From Serpula lacrymans var. lacrymans S7.9 (taxonomy: Eukaryota > Basidiomycota > Agaricomycetes > Boletales > Serpulaceae): 64,000 nt of DNA. The notes below the pieces were generated by a model that saw only the letters and a program-made list of their open reading frames with translations, was not told where the DNA came from and searched no databases. The stretch is from positions 124,001 through 188,000 of the forward strand of contig NW_006763307.1 in NCBI RefSeq assembly GCF_000218685.1. Direction: 5' to 3'. A program made the translations under genes and the position numbers. Positions 53,124 to 63,152 of this stretch are shown piece after piece; position 1 is the stretch's first letter, and every line of letters starts with the position of its first letter.

Positions 53124-54788
53124 ATGGACCTTTCATACGAGTCTTTCAACGCCGATACTGCTAGGAATCTCCTAATAGCGAATGTAAGCCACCCATCCCA
53201 ACTCTGAGTCGCAAAACTAACATTCTTACGCCCTTAGTATATCAATGGTATGTATCCATTCTTCATGAATCTATCTTTGTATGTTATTAAAATTCACAAC
53301 GATGAAGTATCGAGCATTACAGTCTTGGTCCGTGTTCCAATCATATCTTTCACTGCGTGGAAGCTTACGATCACTTCCTGGTAGATATATGATTATTGCA
53401 TCCAATTTGGAGATGAAGTATGTCCCGCGTCACTTTCCGATTGACTATCCATTTACGAAAAATCGCCAGTTCACATACATCTGCGCCATGAAATGGGGGA
53501 AAATGAAAGTCTTTTATTCACTGGCTCGCTACTTACCATTTGCTATGTTGGGTTTGCGTTGCTACGGTGAGCTCAATGCTTATGTAACTTTGCTTCAATA
53601 TCTCATCTATAGGCTCTCATCAGCCGCAGTTAATACTTCTTTAAGCTACGATGTACGATCAGCAATCTCTTCCGAAATATATTATCTGAGGAAATGAATG
53701 CTATTTACAGCTGTGCACGCTGTTTTATGGGATGAATGCATGTAAGCTGTCATAGCCATAAAGTGATAGTTAATCAATGACTTTATCCCTGTTTAACAGG
53801 GCTGCAAACAATATCATTCTTATTCGCTGAATGTGCAGTTGTTTATGTCAGATCATCAGGACTATCGCTGATTGGATCACAGTGATCTTCGTGTTGCGAA
53901 CATATGCGATTTGGGGACATAATAAAAGAGTATTGGTAATACTACTAGGCAGTATATTTGTGGGTTGAATTTATTTTCCTTATTTGATGATTGCCCAACA
54001 CTTCTACCCAGGGTACCTTTGTCGGAATCATCGTCTTAATCACGACGGTTAGGAACGACTTCATCTGTACATCTCTCTTCTTACCCATATTTTCTCGTTC
54101 TGATTCACAAATAATTTAGCCAGCCCATCCCCCGCGCCAATGATTACACCGTGCTACGAAGATACACAATATGATGTTATATCTGTAGCATACGTGCTTT
54201 TATTTCTTTTGGAGCTAGGTTAGTTGATACGTTATCGCCCTCTGTTTCATTTGCTGATGGGTCCTGGAAGAGATATTACTTTTCACTCTTTATCGCGCGC
54301 TTAAGCACTACCGATTCATGCGTAGTAGTCAGTTACTGCAAGTTTGTATTCAGCATAATATCTTCTATTTCGCTTGCGGCTCTGGTGAGTGAAGGTTATA
54401 GAAGAAAAAATAAATTGATGTTTGTTCTTCTGAAACATTATTTTAGCCTTCTCTGTTGCCAATATAATAATTACATTTTTATGCAAGGTATGCATACAGC
54501 AAGGGCCACCTATCCTTGACTCATCGTTATTTTTGCAGCCCACATACAATGATTATCTCTTTTCAAAGTATGATCTTTCATTGCTTTGAATGAAATTAGA
54601 GTTAATATTGATATTTACTAATTAGTATACAAGCAGCTGCGCATGCAATGCTTGTGGCAAGGATGCAAATCAATCTATGGAAAAGGGATCAAGCCAACAG
54701 TGAAGCTTCCTCAGAGCCGCTCTCCATAGGTCAACTGGATTTCGCTCGTTCCTTGCAGACTACATCCGCCTCTATCACAAATTTGTGA
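53124..54788 (+). CDS. DUF6533-domain seven-helix membrane protein (copy 3)
   Basis: Plus-strand paralog of the gene at 19.5-21.1 kb; function unknown, predicted multi-pass membrane protein. Read in order: MDLSYESFNADTARNLLIAN (ATG 53124); the 10-nt exon 53238-53247 (YIN); VSSITVLIYDYCIQFGDE; FTYICAMKWGKMKVFYSLARYLPF in two pieces around the R-Y-L-P-F signature; DWITVIFVLRTYAIWGHNKR; PSPAPMITPCYEDTQYD; a helix ending LLFLLELG; LKHYRFMRSSQLLQVCIQHN; FSVANIIITFLC; AHAMLVARMQINLWKRDQ; and the tail ending QTTSASITNL (stop 54786-54788). All signature segments survive with plausible splices. It is the last host gene before the transposon block. Confidence 0.75.
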
Positions 54789-55508
54789 GATTTTATGCAG
54801 TGCCTTGATAGATAACTTTGAAAATCGCCGGTAGCCGTTGTAGTATTACAATTTACATATTTATTCTAGGGGTCTCCTTCGAAGTCAGCCTTTGAACACC
54901 AAAATAGTTAGATTTACCAATGTAAATTTGAAATTCTAGCTCGTCGATTATAGCCGGATTCCTGGGCACTTGAACAGAAATTTCAGGGCTTGTGAAAGTG
55001 AATTTGCAGTATGGTACAGTTGTGTAGATGTGTGTGAGATAATGATCACTATATGCTCTTCTGTAAATCCTACTTTGCACCAGCAGGCATTGTCGGCAAT
55101 AATCTAGTCCAATATACAGGCATCGCCCAAGTAAACAGCCGACCGAAGTATACCATCGAATAGGTGGCGAGACTGTATGGCTTTGACAGGTACAGTGGTG
55201 GAAGGATGGGAGAGATTACAGCTGACTACAGCCTGGGGCTTGTGAGGAGCTGAGTCAAAGGACATTTTCTGATGGAAATATGATGCCGCGAGAACTCGCT
55301 GTCTTGCGAAAACCGGGTTATTAAGGGAATGAGTCAGAGCATAATAAATGAATGAAGACAGACTGGGATGAACAGATTTGGTGTTACAGCTACTGCCTGT
55401 GATTTTCTGGAAGAAGATCAGTGCAAAGCATGTGTCTGTTAAATGGCTTCAAAAGAAAGAGATTAATTCAAAAGTTCTGGTGGCAATTACGGGTCAAAGC
55501 TGCATGTC
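54789..55508. other. Intergenic or transposon-edge sequence
   Basis: 0.7 kb with a 75-codon minus frame (54853-55080) that I do not recognise. The part close to 55500 may be the outer part of the Copia LTR, because the solo Gypsy LTR that follows appears to sit inside Copia-flanking DNA. That is inference. Confidence 0.35.
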
Positions 55509-55513
55509 GGATA

Positions 55514-56209
55514 TGTGAGGCAACGATAAACTATAACAAAAACTAAACCTATCTCCTTCTGCACTTGCAGGGAGTAAGGGTTCAATGAGCTTGAGGTCGA
55601 CAGACGCTAGCAAATATAGCGAGTAGAGGACTTTGAGAGGTAAGCTTCAAAGGTTCTTGTTGAGGAGTAAAGCGGGTAAATTCAGTAATAGAAAGCTAAG
55701 GAGCTACACATGAATAGGTACGGCTTTATATAGGGAACTGTCCGTTCCTCAGACCGAAAAGAGAATATACGAAAAGTGGTCTGAGGAATTAATCAACCAA
55801 TAAGAAAAAGGGGAAGTAACTATCGTACGACTTCTGACTTGATTAATCAGCAGGTGAGAGACTTGTACTAATAATAGAAGATTGTCACGCGTGGTCAGGA
55901 ACCGTATCCTCATGATGAGGTACGATTCTAGATAAGGCGTTATTAGTATTACCAGGCTTTACTGGGGCTTGGAGCTGGTTGGCGAGATGCCTACTACCAG
56001 TCCCTACCCAGTGTGCTGGCTAGCTGGGAGCGATGCCCAGTCTCTGATCTGTGATATAAAGTGGTAGCGATGGTTAAGAAAGCCTGTGAGGGCTATGAGA
56101 AGTAAGATGGCAAAGGATACCTCTAGCCCTAGAGCCAGAGGTGTAACGGGAAAAGCGTTCGAGAACCAAGACATAACGAAGATAAGAAAATAATAAAACG
56201 GTCCTTACA
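55514..56209 (-). repeat. Solo Gypsy LTR (copy A)
   Basis: 696-bp LTR running on the plus strand from TGTGAGGCAACG to GGTCCTTACA. In element orientation it starts TGTAAGGACCG on the minus strand. It is flanked by a perfect 5-bp duplication GGATA (55509-55513 and 56210-56214) with no internal region, so it is a solo LTR left by recombination. It is nearly identical to the 3' LTR at 62456-63152, apart from single substitutions and 1-2-nt indels. Confidence 0.9.
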
Positions 56210-56560
56210 GGATAGAGTTGATGATCTGTTTCTGTCTTTCTTGACAAAACCGGATAAACCCGGTCTCTGCCAAAGCAGCCATTGTTCTCCATGTAGCATA
56301 GCCACCACTCCATGGAGTAACCATTGTTCTCCTAGGAGTCATTATACTGTAGCGAGTAGCACCTCCGACTATAAGTAGTAGGGGGTTTAGTATAGGAATA
56401 CCTCAGTCGTTTCTATAGCCTCTCAGGCAGTGGCTGAGGTATGTTACATTACATTTATTAGAGATCACCTTAAACTAACATCTATTGTAGTTTCACTTAG
56501 GTAAATAATATAAGTCGTTTCTATAGCCTCTCGGGCAGCGGCTGAGTCTCACTTAGTTTT
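56210..56560 (+). repeat. Probable 5' LTR/leader of the Copia element with a 34-bp direct repeat
   Basis: Lies between solo LTR A and the primer-binding site. A 34-bp sequence occurs twice (56405-56438 and 56513-56546) with two differences, 108 bp apart; it starts AGTCGTTTCTATAGCCTCTC. Another short repeat, CCATTGTTCTCC, occurs near 56280 and 56322. The outer end of the LTR was not found. Confidence 0.5.
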
Positions 56561-56564
56561 ATTA

Positions 56565-56576
56565 GGTTATGAGCCC
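56565..56576 (+). promoter_or_regulatory. Copia primer-binding site for initiator tRNA-Met (half-tRNA type)
   Basis: GGTTATGAGCCC is the exact complement of the anticodon arm GGGCTCATAACC of initiator tRNA-Met (anticodon CAT in the middle). Copia-type elements such as Drosophila copia prime from this internal part of the tRNA. It lies about 60 bp before the gag start, as expected. Confidence 0.65.
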
Positions 56577-56633
56577 TGGTGCGCAAAAGCTACACAGGAA
56601 ATAATTCTTATTTGAAACGGCAACCTCAGAACC

Positions 56634-57974
56634 ATGACCACAGCACACGATACATCTGCATGTCCAGTTCTCACTGGACCCAACAATTTTCAAATATGGA
56701 AACTCCGGATCATCTCAAAGCTACGTCGGGAAAAAGTTCTCCGGGTTGTTACTGGAGAGGAGCTTAAGCCCTCACCAGGAAAACCTACCTCCTCGGAGGA
56801 TCCTGAGATCACCTGGATACTTAAGGATGAGAAGGCACATGGAATCATCCAGGACCACATCTCTGATGCCCTCCTAATGAGGACTGGAGACCTCACCAGC
56901 TCCAAGGAGTTATTTGATAAACTTGTCTCACTCCATCAGACGTCCAACATTGCCTCGGCCTTCTATTCATTCCAGCAACTCACCAAATTGTCCTGGGATT
57001 GGACATCACCTATCCAGGATCACATTGCAAAAATCCGGACAATTGATTCACACCTCTCCGGAATGAAACTAGGAGTTGATACCAAACTCATGGCCTTCAC
57101 TCTTCTCCAATCTCTCCCATGCACTCCTGAATGGCAAATATTTCAGTCATCAGTAATCAACACGATTGAAGAAAATAAACTTACCTTTGATGCAGTTGAG
57201 ATCCGGATCACTGCAGAAGTTGCACGACAGTCAGGGAAGGCCCCTGGAGGTTCCGAAACAGCACTCAAATCCGAGGAGAAGTGGTGTGACTTCCACAAAG
57301 CCAAAACACACAACACCTTGGAGTGTCAAACACTTCAGTCAGCCGGAAAAGGTCAAAGGAAGAAGGAAAAGGCAAATACGGTGGAGCAATCATCTGGATC
57401 TGACTCCGAGGAGGAACAGAGTCACATTGCATTGGAACATGTACATATTTCCAAGCCCCTTGCTAAACACATTCAAGCTTACCTTGTGTCGGAACCCGAT
57501 AAGACCAAAACAACAATTATTATTGACTCCAGAGCAACATCCCACATGGTCCCTCACCGCTCCTGGTTTGAGCCAGGAACATACCATGTTCTGCATCCTC
57601 CGAGGACAATCAGTTTTGGGGATGAATCCTCTGTAAATGCCATTGGCATTGGAACAGTAATCCTACAAGCAACTGTTGGCAAAAAGGACTACAATATTGC
57701 ACTGTCAAATGTCTTACTTGTGCTAAACTTCACGTTAGCACTCGTCTCTGTCCACAAATTGTCCAAAACGGGGTTATCAACACTTTTTCCAGCAGGGTCA
57801 AATGCTTGTGAAGTTCGGAAAAAGGAGGAACTTATCCTCACTGCGTTACACAAGCAAGGACTTTATCACATCCAAGCAAAACCTGAAATCAACCCGGAGT
57901 CAGCTTTTGCAGCAGTAGATGTAAATTTATTGCACAGGAGAATGGGACACATTGGAATGGACCGCTTGCAATAA
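56634..57974 (+). pseudogene. Ty1/Copia gag-protease fragment, truncated
   Basis: 446-codon frame, MTTAHDTSACPVLTGPNNFQ onward: gag of the UBN2 type with GPNNFQIWKLRIISKLRR and DLTSSKELFDKLVSLHQTS. Then there is a zinc-knuckle-like WCDFHKAKTHNTLEC, and the retropepsin region TTIIIDSRATSHMVPHRSWF, where the active-site D-S-G is D-S-R. Then come LSNVLLVLNFTLALVSVHKL and the GAG pre-integrase start LLHRRMGHIGMDRLQ. There a TAA (57972-57974) stops the frame. The same frame continues with the integrase-like REFCEPCDKC before a TAG near 58058. Reverse transcriptase is absent. The element is dead for two independent reasons: the mutated protease and truncation. gag itself is open. Confidence 0.82.
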
Positions 57975-58302
57975 ATGGTTACAAAAAGACAGCTCCAGGA
58001 CATAGATACCCTTACCGGAACCCGGGAGTTTTGTGAACCTTGTGACAAATGTTTATAGTATGAGAAAACATGCATTGGCCAGGGCTTGAACCTGGGACTC
58101 CAGCTTTCATGGTCTGGTGCTTTACCAACTAAGCTACCAAGGCGTACTTGGAAAGCATACTGATTGGTTGCATGCCCAGAAGGTCCAGAATCACTGTACA
58201 CGGGTGCGGATCCCATTGTGTTGTGATATGCACCTAATATACCACATCAGAAAACTTTTGGTCCCGTCTTCACTTAGGGCTTGTACGGGAACCTTTTTCT
58301 TC
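57975..58302. other. Copia remnant and unassigned sequence
   Basis: The first 85 bp continue the Copia integrase zinc-binding region. Then the tRNA-like sequence follows, and about 160 bp that I cannot assign before the KDZ 3' end. Confidence 0.45.
58071..58143 (-). tRNA. tRNA-Met-like sequence (probably pseudo)
   Basis: Minus-strand 73 nt fold: acceptor GCCTTGG with CCAATGC (6 of 7 pairs), D arm GCTT/AAGC, perfect T arm CCAGG-TTCAAGC-CCTGG, A box TAGCTTAGTTGG, B box GGTTCAAGCCC, and a TTTT terminator just after. The anticodon arm is irregular: only four clean pairs (CCAG/CTGG) and a loop with one base too many, holding CCATGAAA, from which CAT (Met) is the likely anticodon. The GCCTTGGTAGCTTAG start resembles fungal elongator tRNA-Met. 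Pol III signals look intact; charging is doubtful. Confidence 0.5.
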
Positions 58303-60112
58303 TTATTTTTTTGCATCGTTCTTTTCGGCAAAGACCTTGCCATTCCAGCGTTGTGCTACCCAGTGTTTTCGAAGCTTGGATATGGACACACCACAAGCAT
58401 CTAGCACATCCTGTGCAGCCAAACCTTGTTCGTCTATACCTTGTTTGAGACGCCACTTGAGCCAGGTTCCTAAATTGTTTCGCATATCTTGTCCAATCGC
58501 TGCAGCTTGACAATCAATCAGCCAGAGTCGTTGTTGCCGCTGGACGGTGATGGTTATTCTTGTATCTGATTGTAGACTTGGCATCAATCACGCACCGATG
58601 AAGATTGCTGAATCCCTATAAGTCTGATGAACCTGGACCAGAGCCTCTCAGTCCCTTCGCCATCAGAGAGGCTGAGTCCATTAGCCATTCGAGGGTTATA
58701 AACGAGCTGGCAAGCCCATTCATGACCATACACATGCATTGCAGTAGTTGTGAACCGCAGACATGATACAATACTGTCTGGAAGAATGTCATACTACAAA
58801 TGTTAAAGTAGTGTGAATAAATAAAGAAGAAAAAACTTACTTGTGCTAGTGAGCAAGACAAAACGCACCCAACATCATACAGAAGAATCACATTGGTTTG
58901 AAGTGGTAGTAATGAATACAAATGTTGAATGAGTGCTACAGCATATTTCTGCTGTTCACCGGGAGTGTCAATATTGGCAAAAAAAGGGGGAATATCATGG
59001 TGGCAGATAAGTGCCATCACTCCTGTATCGTCAAAGCTATCCATCGTGGCTTTTTGTTTCTTACCATCCGCAGCTTGGTATGAGCTCTGGTAATGGTCAA
59101 TGGCTTCATCAGGCACCAGGCCTTTGACTACCCTAGGTATCTGCTTTCGGACCTTGTTAATTTGACAGCCAACAGCATCGACTTCCAACTTCGGGAGAAA
59201 ATATGCAGGTTCATAAAACTTCGGGCAGTCTCCTGCAGAGTGTCTATGGTGATGATGGAAATTGCCATCAGTAGTGATGTGGATATCACCACCTTCATCT
59301 AGAGGCCTCCCAAAGACAGTACCTCCGAAGCAAGCAGGGCAGCGTTGGATGAGAATAGAGGCATAATGTCCTGTTGTCAAAGGCTCCAAGATAGTCGGGG
59401 GAAGTGCAATTGGGGATATGGGGGTGGAAGTACTGGGGGATGTCGGTGAAAAGGGAGCGGGAGTCAAAGGCTCTTGCATGGCTCCCCGAGGCTCTTGAGG
59501 AGCTAACACAAGGTCTCGACAGTGCTGAACCGCAGCCTCCACTTGACGTTCAACTTCGACTTGTAGAATGTCATACTACTGGACAGCATGTCCAAGGCCA
59601 CGCCTAAAAGGCTCTTGAATGGCTTCGCCCTGCAAAACAATGGTTCTAGCATTTTTATAGGCAGAATTGCATAGTGTACATACCTCTGCGTTGGTCATTC
59701 TGAAGCCTCTATGTATGTAATGAGTTACCAAAGCAGCAGCAAGAGCATTGATGGTGTCACATGAACGCTCAAAGAGGGCCCGATAGAATGCCAATAAGTC
59801 AATTGAGATGGCCATGCGCGGCTGTGATGGTGCTGTGGGAAACAATCCGTGATGTACGAGGACTTGAGGGAGGCTTGAACACGGACAGCTTAAAATGTCC
59901 AACAACTGAAAATCTGGGTTTTGCGATAGCAAGTCACATGGCATTGTCAAATATAAACATGTACAACCGAAAAAAAGACATAGAATCGATGTTTGCTTGT
60001 AAACACAATTGCTATTGGTGCATACTGACAGCGACTTGCCTGATACCGTCAACGGCTTACCTAGCGTTTTTGCGCTGTATGCATTTTGTGGTGTTATTAA
60101 TTGGGGCAACAA
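58303..60112 (-). pseudogene. KDZ-type (Kyakuja-Dileera-Zisupton) transposase with one nonsense codon
   Basis: DNA transposase of the KDZ superfamily, common in Agaricomycetes. In minus order: LVHHGLFPTAPSQPRMAISI, DLLAFYRALFERSCDTINAL, FRRGLGHAVQ-stop-YDILQVEVER, a Pro-rich spacer, CPACFGG, DIHITTDGNF, FDDTGVMALICHHDIPPFFA, IDTPGEQQKYAVALIQHLYS, and LLYDVGC. After an intron come MHVYGHEWACQLVYNPRM and LSDGEGTERLWSRFIRLIGI. After another intron comes SRQQRLWLIDCQAAAIG. Possible acidic catalytic residues (D of DGNF, D of YDVGC, E of GEGTE) are all there. The only clear lesion is TAG at 59576-59578, where a Trp codon is likely. The N-terminus near 60112 is not an ATG, so the start is unknown; the C-terminus is short. 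Recently dead. Confidence 0.82.
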
Positions 60113-60343
60113 GGCTTTCTAACTGGCAAAAAGTTGGTTTGTGGATGTGTCAGGAAGGATGCGATGTTTGGAGTGTTGTGGTTCAGACGCGCCATCAAGC
60201 TTGGGAATTGTGGTGTCGTTGTTGTCAGAAAAGCCAGTTCTGTGCAAAGACCCTTCGGGGCCTGTCTGTTACAGTAACACAATTTTCGGACCTATAAATT
60301 TCATTCTCCTATTTAACTTTCTTCCATAGTTTTCACACACTGT
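60113..60343. other. Region between KDZ transposase and solo LTR B
   Basis: Probably 5' part of the KDZ element on the minus strand; no domain is readable. Confidence 0.35.
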
Positions 60344-61040
60344 TGTAAGGATCATTTTATTATTTTCTTATCTTCGTTATGTCTTGGTTCTCGAACACTT
60401 TTCCCATTACGCCTCTGGCTCTAGGGCTAGAGGTATTGTTTGCCGTTTTACTTCTCATAGCCCTCACAGGCTTTCTTAACCATCACTACCATTTTATATC
60501 ACAGATCAGAGACTGGGTATCGCTCCCAGCCAGCCAGCACACTGGGTAGGGACTGGTAGTAGGCATCTCGCCAACCAGCTCCAAGCCCCAGTAAAGCCTG
60601 GTAATACTAATAACGCCTTATCTAGAATCGTACCTCATCATGAGGATACGGTTCCTGAACACGTGTGACAATCCTCTATTATTAGTACATGTCTCTCACC
60701 TGCTGATTAATCAAGTTAAAAGTCGTACGATAGTTGTTCTCTCTTTTTCTTATTGGTCGATTAATTCCTCAGACCACTTTTCGTATATTCTCCTTTCGGT
60801 CTGAGGAACGAACAGTTCACTATATAAAGCCTTACCTATTCATGTATGGCTTCTTAGTTTTCTATTACTGAATTTACCCGCTTTACTCCTCAACAAAAAC
60901 CTTTGAAGCTTACCTCTCAAAGTCCTCTACTCGCTATATTTACTAGCACCTGTCGACCTCAAGCTCATCGAACCTCTTACTCCCTGCAAGTGCAGAAGGA
61001 GACAGGTTTCGTTTTTGTTATAGTTTATCGTTGCCTCACA
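60344..61040 (+). repeat. Solo Gypsy LTR (copy B), opposite orientation
   Basis: 697 bp from TGTAAGGATC to TTGCCTCACA, flanked by a perfect 5-bp duplication ACTGT (60339-60343 and 61041-61045). It is the same family as LTR A and the Gypsy 3' LTR, but inverted relative to them and visibly more diverged. A promoter-like CTATATAAAGCC lies near 60820. Confidence 0.9.
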
Positions 61041-61529
61041 ACTGTGCCATGCGGCACTTTTCTTTTGTTCAAACTCCCTTTTCTCGCGCCACACTGCCTT
61101 TATTCTTATTTTAGCTACAAGTATCTCACACAGTGGAGCTGGTCACACAGGCTGTGCTCTCTGACATCATCAGGAACTACATTTATCAACTGTACAGTAC
61201 ATAAGTACAAACACTCTGTATTAGTATATCTACCCCAATAGATACAGGAGACTCCTCAGCAAGTCCTCCTGTTGTATACCAACAACTAACTCGGTCCTAC
61301 CTAAGGGGTAACCACTCCCTCATCACTACCTTTATAGTTTGTCTTAGTGTGCGCCAGAGTAACTAACTCTTGGTTGTTACACTGTTGATCCTTGATGGAT
61401 GGCTTCGACTGTACGATTGATGCCCGCACATTGCTGGCACTCTGGTTGTGTATGACTCAAAAGTCTCTCCATCTTCTCCAGCAACCGACAACGCTTCACT
61501 TCCTTGCCTGGGATTTCAACTAATGTTTG
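61041..61529. other. Unassigned repeat-like sequence
   Basis: About 0.5 kb after solo LTR B; pyrimidine-rich, no frame recognised. Possibly the downstream part of the reverse-transcriptase element that follows on the minus strand. Confidence 0.3.
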
Positions 61530-62455
61530 CGTTTTTCTTTTGTCCCGAATTTTCCTGGGGCTGACGAAATGGTGGCTGAGTCCAGAGGATGTCAGCTGGG
61601 TCCCACAAGTATGCTGTGTGAGGTTGCATGTGAAGGTGTAGCAGATAAAAAGGGGTGGAAACCTACTATTTCAGTGACTTCTGGTGCCATTCCCCAGCAG
61701 GTGGTGTACTTTGTTTTATCAATGAAGTCATTGATTGATTCATTTTGTGAACCTTTGAAAGAGAGATGTCGGCATACTCTGTATTTAGTTGGTTCTCCTG
61801 GTGCGCCATCTTTGGTAGCTACTTGGAGAGGGGACGAACAAAAGGGACCTATTTTGGATTCTAATTGAGTTTGAGAGAAAAAACCGGAGAAACGTTCAAG
61901 AAGCAGTTCATTTTGATGTAATCACGAATGATGTCTATGTGAATGTGGGTGCCTGGCAAATTATCCGGAGTGTATGTATGAGTAATAGGATCAATAGGCC
62001 CAATAGGAAAACCGTTCTGTAATTTTAGAGGGAGTTCAGGATATGAAGAAAGAAGTTTGAATTTTTTAAGAAAATTTTTGAATTGTTGAAAAGAATATGG
62101 AGTTTTGGTTTTATTAAAATCTGAATCATTGACATATGGAGTGGGTGAAATGGTGATATTGTCGTAGTATACATGATGTTTGAGAGAAGTAATAAGTACA
62201 AGAGGAGGAGAAAAAGTTTTGAAAGGGATAAGCAAATTATCATATGCACTTGCGAGAGCAAGCGGCATGATCATTTGATCCACAGAACGAGCAGATGTGT
62301 TGGTCGGGATGATTGTGGTTGCAAGGGCATTTGGGAGAGTTGAGGTTGAAAGCGACGCATATAGGAGCAGTGGTGGTGTGAGAGATGAGTTTGCCGTCGA
62401 GGGTGCACGAGAACATTTGTGAGTTCGAGGTCGTTGTTTCTTCCGTGCACTGACC
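61530..62455 (-). pseudogene. DIRS/tyrosine-recombinase-type retroelement fragment (zinc finger and RT start)
   Basis: Minus strand. First a Cys/His-rich segment, APICVAFNLNSPKCPC...HICSFCGSNDHAACSRKC, as found upstream of the RT in Agaricomycete DIRS/YR-like elements. Then, in another frame, come ELPLKLQNGFPIGPI, YTPDNLPG and NCFLNVSPVFSLKL. After a one-base frame change near 61865 comes ESKIGPFCSSPLQVATKDGA, then RVCRHLSFKGSQNESINDFI, DKTKYTTCWGMAPEVTEIV. These match the entry to the RT domain (P-x-P-x-K-x-R-x-x-R-N-L-S). At least two frameshifts, so dead. Its 5' end is cut at 62455 by insertion of the Gypsy element. The element class is my inference from the RT style; no recombinase is visible. 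Confidence 0.55.
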
Positions 62456-63152
62456 TGTGAGGCAACGATAAACTATAACAAAAACTAAACCTATCTCCTT
62501 CTGCACTTGCAGGGAGTAAGGGTCCAATGAGCTTTTGAGGTCGACAGACGCTAGAAATATAGCGAGTAGAGGACTTTGAGAGGTAAGCTTCAAAGGTTCT
62601 TGTTGAGGAGTAAAGCGGGTAAATTCAGTAATAGAAAGCTAAGGAGCTATACATGAATAGGTATGGCTTTATATAGGGAACTGTCCGTGCCTCAGACCGA
62701 AAAGAGAATATACGAAAAGTGGTCTGAGGGATTAATCAACCAATAAGAAAAAGGGGAGGTAACTATCGTACGACTTCTGACTTGATTAATCAGCAGGTGA
62801 GAGACTTGTACTAATAATAGAAGATTGTCACGCGTGGTCAGGAACCGTATCCTCATAATGAGGTACGATTCCAGATAAGGCGTTATTAGTATTACCAGGC
62901 TTTACTGGGGCTTGGAGCTGGTTGGCGAGATGCCTACTATCAGTCCCTACCCAGTGTGCTGGCTAGCTGGAAGCGACGTCCAGTCTCTGATCTGTGATAT
63001 AAAGTGGTAGCGATGGTTAAGAAAGCCTGTGAGGGCTATGAGAAGTAAGATGGCAAAGGATACCTCTAGCCCTAGAGCCAGAGGTGTAACGGGAAAAGCG
63101 TTTGAGAACCAAGACATAACGAAGATAGGAAAATAATAAAACGGTCCTTACA
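62456..63152 (-). repeat. 3' LTR of the Ty3/Gypsy element (copy C)
   Basis: 697 bp, same family as solo LTRs A and B. In minus orientation it begins TGTAAGGACCG directly after the pol stop codon and ends CCTCACA. The five bases after it (TGACC at 62451-62455) would be the target duplication; its partner is beyond the window. Confidence 0.88.

Noticed and set aside
58303..58620. A second frameshift in the KDZ transposase near 58560
   Set aside because: A GT-AG intron of normal size joins SSS to RQQRLWLID in frame, so no lesion is needed.
61527..61868. A 113-codon plus-strand frame that looks like a gene
   Set aside because: It is antisense to the reverse-transcriptase fragment, whose minus-strand motifs are much clearer.
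62451..62455. TGACC as proven target duplication of the Gypsy element
   Set aside because: The other side of the element is outside the window, so it cannot be confirmed.
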